DNA from: Bacillota bacterium
GTDB lineage: Bacteria > Bacillota > Sulfobacillia > Symbiobacteriales > Symbiobacteriaceae
DNA length: 5,612 nt
Reading direction: 5' to 3'
Assembly (NCBI GenBank): GCA_028287415.1
Contig: JAQBPS010000484.1
Span: 1 to 5,612, forward strand
The translations under genes and the position numbers were made by a program. Each line of letters begins with the position of its first letter. Position 1 is the first letter of the stretch. Positions 1 to 5,146 of this stretch are shown piece after piece. The notes below the pieces were generated by a model, which ran no database searches, had not been told where the DNA came from, and saw only the letters and a list, made by a program, of their open reading frames with translations.

Positions 1-175
1 CGGCAAACTGGGGCGAGGTGACCACCAGGTCAGCGGCCATTGCCCGTGCCGAACCGATATCGGCAATCTCTATGGAGTCAGCCCTCGTATTCAGTTCCTT
101 CAGCACGCTCTCCACCTGCATCTTCAACAGCAGGCTGCTGCCGAGACCCATACCGCAAACACAGAGAATCCGCAA
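1..175 (-). CDS. PTS EIIB, ascorbate (UlaB/SgaB) type, partial
   Basis: This is the N-terminal 58 codons of a PTS EIIB phosphocarrier; the 3' end lies beyond the left edge. EIIB takes phosphate from EIIA on a cysteine and passes it to the sugar during transport by the membrane EIIC. The protein opens MRILCVCGMGLGSS, the CGxGxGSS loop of ascorbate-type EIIB proteins, with Cys7 as the expected phosphorylated residue. It continues with a helix ending near residue 28 and the typical 'ADLVVTSPQF' strand. The start is TTG at 175-173. In that frame a TAA lies at 193-191 with no ATG or GTG between, and an AGGAGG sits at 190-185, nine bases upstream, so TTG is essentially forced. The gene follows the EIIA gene after a 43-nt gap on the same strand, so the two are probably co-transcribed. 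The transported substrate cannot be told from this fragment. Confidence 0.88.
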   Translation of the reverse strand, partial: MRILCVCGMGLGSSLLLKMQVESVLKELNTRADSIEIADIGSARAMAADLVVTSPQFA

Positions 176-184
176 TCTCCTTGT

Positions 185-190
185 CCTCCT
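185..190 (-). promoter_or_regulatory. Ribosome binding site of the EIIB gene
   Basis: A perfect AGGAGG on the minus strand lies nine bases before the TTG start at 175. It settles the unusual TTG start of the EIIB gene, because an in-frame stop at 193-191 rules out any upstream ATG or GTG. Confidence 0.8.
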
Positions 191-218
191 TTATGCCATA
201 ACGAAATCTGTGCCCTGA

Positions 219-686
219 TCAGCCCTCCGCCGGATGATCAGCGGAAACCTGGTCGATGAGGCTGACCACAGCCGCCACGTTCGGGGCGCTGCGAAGCTGC
301 TGGACGGCTTCTTCACTTCCCAGGAGTTCCGACAGCTGCATGAGCGCTTTCAGGTGCATTTCGTGATCCACCGCAGCCAGGGCGAAGACCAGATCGACCG
401 GGTCATTCTCCTTGTGTCCAAAATTGACCGGCCTGCGCAGACGGACCATGGAGATGCCCAGCGCTTTCACCCCGTCTTCGGGGCGCGCGTGCGGCAGGGC
501 GAATCCGGGTCCGAGCACAATATAGGGGCCCAGTTCCTTCGCGTTGCGGATCATCGCATCGACATATTGCGTTTCGGCCTGTCCGGACTTGACCAGGAGG
601 GTGCCGGCTGCGCGCACGGCCTCTTGCCAATCCGCAGCCTCTACATCCAGGGCGATGTTTTCCGGGCCCAGCACCTCTTTTAGCAC
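219..686 (-). CDS. PTS EIIA, ascorbate (UlaC/SgaA) type
   Basis: This is a cytosolic EIIA of the fructose/mannitol fold (PTS_EIIA_2), which accepts phosphate from HPr and hands it to EIIB. From the GTG at 686 it has 155 residues, close to the length I recall for UlaC (about 154). The active-site motif GPGFALPHARPEDGV places the phosphorylated histidine at residue 66. The conserved 'NDPVDLVFALAAVDHEMHL' block with its second histidines follows near 94-111, and 'LIDQV' closes the C-terminus. The start is uncertain. GTG 686 has AAGGA nine bases upstream and aligns with the family N-terminus. ATG 716 has GAGGG eight bases upstream and would add ten basic residues (MPAKRKGRDA). ATG 767 lies right beside the divergent hairpin and has no good ribosome binding site. 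The gene is transcribed away from the yhf-type operon and precedes the EIIB gene. Confidence 0.9.
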   Translation of the reverse strand: MLKEVLGPENIALDVEAADWQEAVRAAGTLLVKSGQAETQYVDAMIRNAKELGPYIVLGPGFALPHARPEDGVKALGISMVRLRRPVNFGHKENDPVDLVFALAAVDHEMHLKALMQLSELLGSEEAVQQLRSAPNVAAVVSLIDQVSADHPAEG

Positions 687-770
687 AGCGTCTCTTCCTT
701 TCCGCTTCGCTGGCATTACGTTTTCCCTCATTGGATCGCTTGATTCCGAGTGAACGAGCTGACCCATAAC

Positions 771-823
771 ACCGAACGCACGGCTGCCTTCAACAAGGCG
801 GCCGTGCGTTCGGTACTTTTATT
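771..823 (+). terminator. Strong hairpin with T-rich tail; terminator or leader attenuator
   Basis: The left arm 771-790 (ACCGAACGCACGGCTGCCTT) pairs with 795-814 over 20 bp around a CAAC loop, with a single T785:G800 wobble. ACTTTTATT follows directly on the plus strand (815-823). On a plus-strand transcript the odd pair is G.U; on a minus-strand transcript it would be an A.C mismatch with no U-tract after it, so the structure is oriented for the plus strand. It lies between divergent genes, about 100 nt upstream of yhfU, and no plus-strand gene ends before it. It could be an attenuator in a yhf leader, a stop for antisense transcription across the EIIA gene, or a paired operator. The structure is certain; the role is inferred. 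Confidence 0.72.
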
Positions 824-845
824 CGCCTGGCCTGCTGGCACCCAA
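818..845 (-). promoter_or_regulatory. Possible promoter for EIIA-EIIB (weak)
   Basis: On the minus strand TTGGGT (845-840) is followed after 16 bases by AATAAA (823-818). They match the sigma-70/A consensus at 3 of 6 and 4 of 6 bases. It is the best candidate I see for the leftward PTS genes. A start about seven bases downstream would put the 771-814 hairpin at the very 5' end of the transcript. The AATAAA is the complement of the terminator-like T-tract, so the match may be coincidental. Confidence 0.22.
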
Positions 846-863
846 CGTACGCAGGGATATTCC
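835..863 (+). promoter_or_regulatory. Possible promoter for the yhf-type operon (very weak)
   Basis: CTGGCA (835-840) and TATTCC (858-863) are separated by 17 bases and match the -35 and -10 consensus at 4 of 6 and 3 of 6 positions. This lies downstream of the hairpin and about 60 nt before the yhfU start, where a promoter is expected. The match is poor, and an activator-dependent promoter or one upstream of the hairpin remains possible. Confidence 0.15.
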
Positions 864-912
864 ACCGGTTTCTGCGGGCAACACTATCGCTAAGAAGCAT
901 TGCAGGACGCAC

Positions 913-918
913 AGGGGG
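913..918 (+). promoter_or_regulatory. Ribosome binding site deciding the yhfU start
   Basis: AGGGGG lies eight bases upstream of the TTG at 927. The other in-frame candidate, TTG at 900, has no purine-rich site at usable spacing, so this site favours 927. Confidence 0.7.
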
Positions 919-926
919 AATGGGCG

Positions 927-1295
927 TTGGTCCGTATCGCAGTCGGTGGTCAGGTCGATCGGAAGAAGGTTGCCGAGCTCGCGCGAAAGGTCGGCGGCGA
1001 CAGGGTGCAAGTTACCGACGCCAGCGATCTGGAGGCGGCGATGGCCGTGAAGAATGGCAAGGCCGACTACTACTTCGGGGCCTGCCATACGGGTGGCGGC
1101 GGTCTGGCCATGGCCATTGCCATGCTGGGAAAACCCAAGTGCGAAACGGTCTCCATGCCCGGCCGACCGCCCAAGGAAGAGCAGATCCGGAAGGCGGTGG
1201 AATCCGGCATCGTGGGGTTTGGCTTCACCGCCGATCATGCTGAGCAAGCTGTCTCCATGATCGTGAAGGCGATTTTGGAACGGAGTCCGGCATGA
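927..1295 (+). CDS. yhfU: YhfU family protein (DUF2620)
   Basis: A small cytosolic protein of 122 residues, close to E. coli YhfU (about 117). It opens with a beta strand (VRIAVGG, residues 2-8) and has the family signature 'DLEAAMAVKNGKADYYFGACHTGGGG' around residues 34-59, followed by LAMAIAMLG and the 'GIVGFGFTADHAEQA' block at 94-108. The glycine-rich GACHTGGGG loop suggests a phosphate- or ligand-binding turn, but no activity is established. The frame is open only from 894 (TAA at 891-893), leaving TTG 900 or TTG 927. I chose 927 because it has a good ribosome binding site and fits the family N-terminus. The stop overlaps the yhfS start by four bases (ATGA), so translation is probably coupled. 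It is the first gene of the plus-strand operon. The family call is firm; the function is unknown. Confidence 0.88.
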   Translation: MVRIAVGGQVDRKKVAELARKVGGDRVQVTDASDLEAAMAVKNGKADYYFGACHTGGGGLAMAIAMLGKPKCETVSMPGRPPKEEQIRKAVESGIVGFGFTADHAEQAVSMIVKAILERSPA

Positions 1296-2395
1296 GCCAG
1301 CTCACTGGTCACCCGCTTACGGCACTTTCGCTGGACGATGCCATGAAGCTCCAGTGGCGGCTGGTCGATCTGATCCATACCCACTTTGACGGCCACAGCA
1401 TCCTGGAGGCCGGGGACCGGGGCGTCGTTCCCGGCCTGGGCCGCCCCCGGGCGACGGCCCGCGTGGAGGAGGTTCTGGCCGACTTTTTTGGTGCCGAAGC
1501 CGCGGCGCTCGTCAGAGGGGCGGGTACAGGCGCCATCCGGGTGGCACTCCAGGCCGCCCGGTCCGCCGGCAATCGGATTCTCGTGCACCGCGCGCCCATC
1601 TATCCGACCACAAAAGTCACCCTGGAAGCGATGCAGCTCGTTGTGGTGGAGGCTGACTTTCACGACCTGGAGGAGCTGAAACGGGCAGCCGGGCAGGCGG
1701 ACCTCGCGCTGGTGCAGCACACACGGCAGCGTATTGCGGACCGCTACGACCTCGGTGATGTGATTGCGGCGATCCGGAGCGCGGCGCCGAACCTGCCGAT
1801 CATCACTGATGACAACTATGCGGTCCTCAAGGCGCCGAAGATCGGGGTGCAGCTCGGGGCCACGGCATCAACCTTCTCCCTGTTCAAGCTCCTGGGACCC
1901 GAAGGGATCGGATGCGTGGCGGGGCAAAGCGCTTTCATCGAGCGCATCCGGAAGGATGCCTACTCGGGGGGGCTTCAGGTGCAGGGGCCCGAAGCCATGG
2001 ACGCTCTGCGGGGACTGGTGTACGCGCCCGTGGCCCTGGCGATGCAGGCACAGGTGGTCCAGGAGGTGGTCGACCGGCTCAACGCCGGCGAGGTGCCCGG
2101 GGTGGCTGAGGCGACCGTGGCCAATGCACAGTCCCGCGTCGCCCTCGTCCGCCTCGAGGAGCCCGTAGCCGACCGGGTGCTGGCGGCGGCGCCCCGGTTC
2201 GGCGCAGCGCCCTATCCGGTGGGCGCCGAGTCACGCTACGAGGTGGCTGCCATGTTCTATCGGCCCTCCGGCACCGTCCGGGCTGATCGCCCGGACCTGG
2301 CGCCCTACCTGCTGCGGATCAACCCGATGCGGGCGGGCACCGACACCGTCATCCGGGTACTCCGCCTCGCCCTGTCCGATATCAACAAATCGTAG
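1292..2395 (+). CDS. yhfS: YhfS-type PLP-dependent fold-type I enzyme
   Basis: A cytosolic 367-residue protein, like E. coli YhfS (about 361), related to class V aminotransferases and cysteine desulfurases. GAGTGAIR (76-83) is the cofactor phosphate loop. 'HRAPIYPTTKVTLE' lies at 99-112 and 'ALVQHTRQR' at 139-147. TDDNYAVLKAP (172-182) carries the aspartate that contacts the pyridine nitrogen. STFSLFKLLGPEGIG (193-207) places the Schiff-base lysine at Lys199. The C-terminal domain contains 'YPVGAESRYE' and 'LRINPMRAGT', both shared with YhfS. All expected PLP motifs are intact, so an active enzyme is likely. The reaction (transamination, desulfuration, lyase or racemisation) cannot be assigned. 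It overlaps yhfU by four bases and is followed by yhfT after 11 nt. Confidence 0.92.
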   Translation: MSQLTGHPLTALSLDDAMKLQWRLVDLIHTHFDGHSILEAGDRGVVPGLGRPRATARVEEVLADFFGAEAAALVRGAGTGAIRVALQAARSAGNRILVHRAPIYPTTKVTLEAMQLVVVEADFHDLEELKRAAGQADLALVQHTRQRIADRYDLGDVIAAIRSAAPNLPIITDDNYAVLKAPKIGVQLGATASTFSLFKLLGPEGIGCVAGQSAFIERIRKDAYSGGLQVQGPEAMDALRGLVYAPVALAMQAQVVQEVVDRLNAGEVPGVAEATVANAQSRVALVRLEEPVADRVLAAAPRFGAAPYPVGAESRYEVAAMFYRPSGTVRADRPDLAPYLLRINPMRAGTDTVIRVLRLALSDINKS

Positions 2396-2406
2396 GGGGC
2401 ATCACC

Positions 2407-3687
2407 GTGTACGCGGCCCGGCTCATCGTCGCTGCCCTGATGGGCGGCCTGTCGTCAATCCTGACCCATGAGGGAATCGCGATTTTCCATGACGGGCTTC
2501 GCCCGCTGATGCCCGAATTGCTGGAAGGGCGCATGCAGCGGCGGGAGCTGGCCGTGACCGCCTTTGCCATGAGCTTCGGCCTCGTCATCGGCTATGGCCT
2601 TCCGCTTTCGATTACGGCGGGGATCTTGCTCATTCACACCATCTTCCTTGCTACGGACCTCATTGGCATAGCGTCGCCCAACCGGTACATTGCCGGCATT
2701 GCGGGCGCCCTGTGGGGTGTCGGTATCGTCGTTGGCATACAGGCCATCGTGCACGCCTTTACCTTTCTGCCGGTCAACTTTCTCCCGGGGCTGGGCCAGG
2801 TTGGCGCCGCGACCGTGGCGGCCTTTGCCGTCTTCCCAGCCGTGGCCGTCGGGCTTCAGTTCGGGTGGGCGCGGGGCCTGATCACCCTCACCTTGCAGGC
2901 CGTCGCCGTTCAAATCGCGACCGTTTTCAACCCGATCCCGATCGGTAGGGCGAGGATCCCGCTGAACCCCGAAGGCGCAGCCCTCATTGTGGGCATGCTG
3001 ATGCTCGTGATCTTTGCCACCCGAGTGAGGGCCGCCCCCGGCGAGGAGGGGCTGGCGCATGTGTTCAGAGACCGCGTCAAGCGCATCAGAAGGAACACGC
3101 TCATTCTGGCGGTGATGGGCGGGCTCGTCGGGGCAGCGTCCAACCTGCTCCTGGTGGCAGGCGACCCCATCAGCCTCACCCTGCTGGCATCGGGCGACCG
3201 TACCGGTGCCGCCATCGCCGCACTGGCCCGTGCGGTCGGCTACGTGCCGCTGGTTGCAACCACGGCGATCGCAACGGGTGTCTACGGACCGGCCGGGCTG
3301 ACGTTCGCCTTTGGCGTTGGGCTGCTCTTACCCAATCCGATCCTGGCCTTTGTCGCCGGCGCTGTGATCATCGTGGCAGAAGTTCAGCTGCTCGCATTGC
3401 TCTCCGGCTTCCTGGACCTGTTCCCCGGCATGCGTGAGGCCGGCGGGTTTATCCGCTCCGCGATGAGCCAGGTGCTGGAGATCGCCCTGCTTGCGGGCGG
3501 CATGATCGCTGGCAACGCCATTGCCCCCGGGCTCGGCTTCTTCGTGGTTTCAGCGGTCATCGCCCTCAATGAGATCGCCGGCAGTCCCGTCAGCCGGCTG
3601 GCGATCGGTCCTGTGGCGGCGCTTGTCACCGGCGTACTGGTCAACTTGCTGCACGTGGTCGGCCTGTTCAGGCCGCCCGTGCACTAA
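2407..3687 (+). CDS. yhfT: YhfT family polytopic membrane protein, putative transporter
   Basis: An integral membrane protein of 426 residues, near the E. coli YhfT length (about 434). It opens with a hydrophobic helix (about 4-20) and the family-typical 'HEGIAIFHDGLRPLMPELLEGRMQRREL' stretch (21-48). I count roughly eleven to thirteen further hydrophobic segments, for example 50-70, 95-118, 133-152, 189-206, 230-250, 310-334 and 398-420. A charged loop (207-230, many Arg) is probably cytosolic. 'VGYVPLVATTAIATGVYGPAGLTFAF' (277-302) is strongly YhfT-like. The start is GTG at 2407, with AGGGGG seven bases upstream overlapping the yhfS stop. It is presumably the permease of the operon. The substrate is unknown, and transport itself is inferred from topology and context. 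Confidence 0.9.
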   Translation: MYAARLIVAALMGGLSSILTHEGIAIFHDGLRPLMPELLEGRMQRRELAVTAFAMSFGLVIGYGLPLSITAGILLIHTIFLATDLIGIASPNRYIAGIAGALWGVGIVVGIQAIVHAFTFLPVNFLPGLGQVGAATVAAFAVFPAVAVGLQFGWARGLITLTLQAVAVQIATVFNPIPIGRARIPLNPEGAALIVGMLMLVIFATRVRAAPGEEGLAHVFRDRVKRIRRNTLILAVMGGLVGAASNLLLVAGDPISLTLLASGDRTGAAIAALARAVGYVPLVATTAIATGVYGPAGLTFAFGVGLLLPNPILAFVAGAVIIVAEVQLLALLSGFLDLFPGMREAGGFIRSAMSQVLEIALLAGGMIAGNAIAPGLGFFVVSAVIALNEIAGSPVSRLAIGPVAALVTGVLVNLLHVVGLFRPPVH

Positions 3688-3717
3688 CAGCCGCCCCCGG
3701 CGAATGGAGGGATCCCG

Positions 3718-4086
3718 ATGTCGCTGGAACCCCGGCTCCAGCTGTTGGCGGAGAGCGGGCAAATCAGTCCGCTGGTAGCAGAACTGACCCGGGAGGTCAT
3801 GCGCAAGGTCGAGGCAGCCTATCACATCGAGCTGACCGAGGAGAACGGCGCCATGTTCGTCACCCATCTGGCGGTGGCGCTCGAGCGGCTCCGCACCGGA
3901 CAGGCGATCAGTGAGATGCCGGAAGCGGCGCTTGCTGAGGTGAAGGCCTACACCCGGGAGTGGCAGTTCATGAGCGAGGTGGCCCGGGAGACAGCGGAAC
4001 GGTTGCACGTGCAAGTCCCCGAGGGCGAGGTGGGTTTCCTCACGGCCCATCTGGCCACGTTGGTGCACGGGGGCGATCAGGTATGA
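3718..4086 (+). CDS. Stand-alone PRD-domain protein (YhfY-like)
   Basis: A 122-residue, mostly helical cytosolic protein consisting of a single PTS regulation domain. PRDs usually sit inside BglG/LicT antiterminators or LevR/MtlR activators and are phosphorylated on histidines by HPr or EIIB to tune activity. Both histidine-centred PRD motifs are present: MFVTHLAVALERL (His50) and EVGFLTAHLATLV (His111). There is no RNA-binding CAT domain, helix-turn-helix or AAA+ domain, and the gene is complete: ATG at 3718 has GGAGGG nearby, and the stop overlaps the next gene by four bases. E. coli YhfY is a similar lone PRD, so I regard this as its likely counterpart. It may sense PTS phosphorylation and act by protein-protein contact. 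The partner is unknown. Confidence 0.85.
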   Translation: MSLEPRLQLLAESGQISPLVAELTREVMRKVEAAYHIELTEENGAMFVTHLAVALERLRTGQAISEMPEAALAEVKAYTREWQFMSEVARETAERLHVQVPEGEVGFLTAHLATLVHGGDQV

Positions 4087-5132
4087 CCCGGTGGGCACGT
4101 TCCGTGGCGGCTGCCCGGCGGGCGCTCGGCGAGGCGGTGGTCTCGCTGGCGCCCGGAGCTGAGGCGGCGACCCCACCGGATGATGCGCTGCGCTACGGGG
4201 TCAAGGACACCCCGCAGATCCGGGAAGCATTGCGGCAGCGCCTGGCGGCCCAGCCCGGGATCGCCTGGCTCACAATTGACCGGCCCGCCCCGGGTGGGCG
4301 GGCGATTGACACGGGCCTGCGCAACCCGATCACCGGCCGGCCCATGACCGGCTCCACCAGCGGCGGTCCCGTCAATATCCTTCAGGGTTTGATCGACTTC
4401 TGCGTGGGGACGGACGGCGGCGGCTCGGTGCTGGGTCCGGCGCTGGCCGCCGGGCTCCCGGGCATCATTGGCGCCGGCCTCGGGCTGCTGGGCCCGGATG
4501 GGCGCACCTCCACGGACGGCATCCTCTTCCGGCCGGCGCTGGGGACAATCGGCAAGGACTGGCCGACCACCCGCCGGGCTTTTACCGCACTGCTTGAGGC
4601 AGCGGGCATTGAGCCGGTGCGCCCCGCCGAGCGGCTGCGGGGAGTGCGGGTGGCCGTACCGGCGCTCGCCACGGTGATCCTGCCCGACGGGGCGGACATG
4701 GCGGAGCTACTTGCACCATACCTGCTGCCGCTGTGGGCGGAGGGCGCCACACCGGTCCACGTGTCCATGGTGGGCACTGGTGAGCGTGAGCACGCCCTGC
4801 GCCTGCTGCGAGAGGTGTGGCAGCAGGCTGATCTGGTGGTGACCCTGGAGGGCCCGGTCGATGTGTACGGGATCGGCGATTCCATAGTGGGCAGCCTGGG
4901 CGAACCCGGCGCCAGCTTCCAGGCACGAGGCGGCAAGTACCTGCTGCGGGCCGCCAACATGGCGGGATGCACGGCTGTTGCGCTGCCGGTGCCGCGCCTG
5001 TGCAGCGGCCTGATCCTGGCCGGGCCGCAGGGCCGGGAAGGCGCCGCTCTCACCCTGGGGGCAGCCGACCTGCTGGCCCGGTCCATCCACATGCCTGATC
5101 TCTTCCTGAGCTACTTCTTTCAACTTGACTGA
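4083..5132 (+). CDS. Amidase-signature-like hydrolase, divergent and short
   Basis: This 349-residue protein resembles amidase-signature (AS) enzymes, which hydrolyse amides with a Ser-cisSer-Lys triad. GSTSGGP (90-96) matches the GGSSGG loop and GTDGGGSVLGPA (109-120) matches the GTDxGGSxRxP block, with Ser115 as the nucleophile. GVKD (39-42) offers Lys41 as the triad lysine. 'GPDGRTSTDGILFRPALGTIGKDW' (137-160) occupies the place of the usual 'RVSRxG...D..G' stretch. Departures: it is about 100 residues or more shorter than typical AS proteins, the Lys-to-Ser spacing is compressed, and the cis-Ser position reads as Thr92 if aligned on SGG. The start is ATG 4083 in an ATGA overlap with the PRD gene. 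The open frame continues upstream to 3960, but only inside the PRD gene. It sits between the PRD gene and php. An amide-hydrolysing role is inferred. Confidence 0.7.
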   Translation: MTRWARSVAAARRALGEAVVSLAPGAEAATPPDDALRYGVKDTPQIREALRQRLAAQPGIAWLTIDRPAPGGRAIDTGLRNPITGRPMTGSTSGGPVNILQGLIDFCVGTDGGGSVLGPALAAGLPGIIGAGLGLLGPDGRTSTDGILFRPALGTIGKDWPTTRRAFTALLEAAGIEPVRPAERLRGVRVAVPALATVILPDGADMAELLAPYLLPLWAEGATPVHVSMVGTGEREHALRLLREVWQQADLVVTLEGPVDVYGIGDSIVGSLGEPGASFQARGGKYLLRAANMAGCTAVALPVPRLCSGLILAGPQGREGAALTLGAADLLARSIHMPDLFLSYFFQLD

Positions 5133-5146
5133 GGGGATGATCCAAG

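Larger units (their letters stand above)
687..926. other. Divergent control region between the PTS genes and the yhf-type operon
   Basis: This 240-base spacer (or about 160 bases if the EIIA protein starts at ATG 767) has no supported gene. It contains the 771-814 hairpin with its T-rich tail, two weak promoter-like pairs in opposite directions, and the yhfU ribosome binding site. I found no tRNA, no long direct repeat and no clear catabolite-repression site. Its position makes it the likely place where the two transcription units are regulated together. Confidence 0.6.

Noticed and set aside
234..683. 149-codon plus-strand open frame opposite the EIIA gene
   Set aside because: It is the complement of a gene with a clear PTS EIIA motif and family length; its translation shows no recognisable domain.
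740..770. Plus-strand promoter pair TTGATT/CATAAC ahead of the hairpin
   Set aside because: The spacer is 19 bases and the predicted start would fall inside the left arm, so the terminator-like hairpin would not be fully transcribed.
836..852. Sigma-54-like TGGCAC element before yhfU
   Set aside because: TGGCAC is present at 836-841, but the bases at the required -12 spacing are GTAC rather than TTGC, lacking the essential GC.
3960..4082. 41-codon upstream extension of the amidase-like protein
   Set aside because: It lies wholly inside the PRD gene in another frame and reads as Gly/Arg-rich shadow sequence; the ATGA overlap at 4083 is the natural start.
3550..4176. 208-codon minus-strand open frame across the yhfT end and PRD gene
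   Set aside because: It runs antisense over two recognisable genes and has a low-complexity Pro/Arg/His-rich composition typical of shadow frames in GC-rich DNA.
4382..5092. 236-codon minus-strand open frame opposite the amidase-like gene
   Set aside because: The translation is Ser/Arg/Pro-rich without domain features, while the plus strand carries the amidase-signature blocks.
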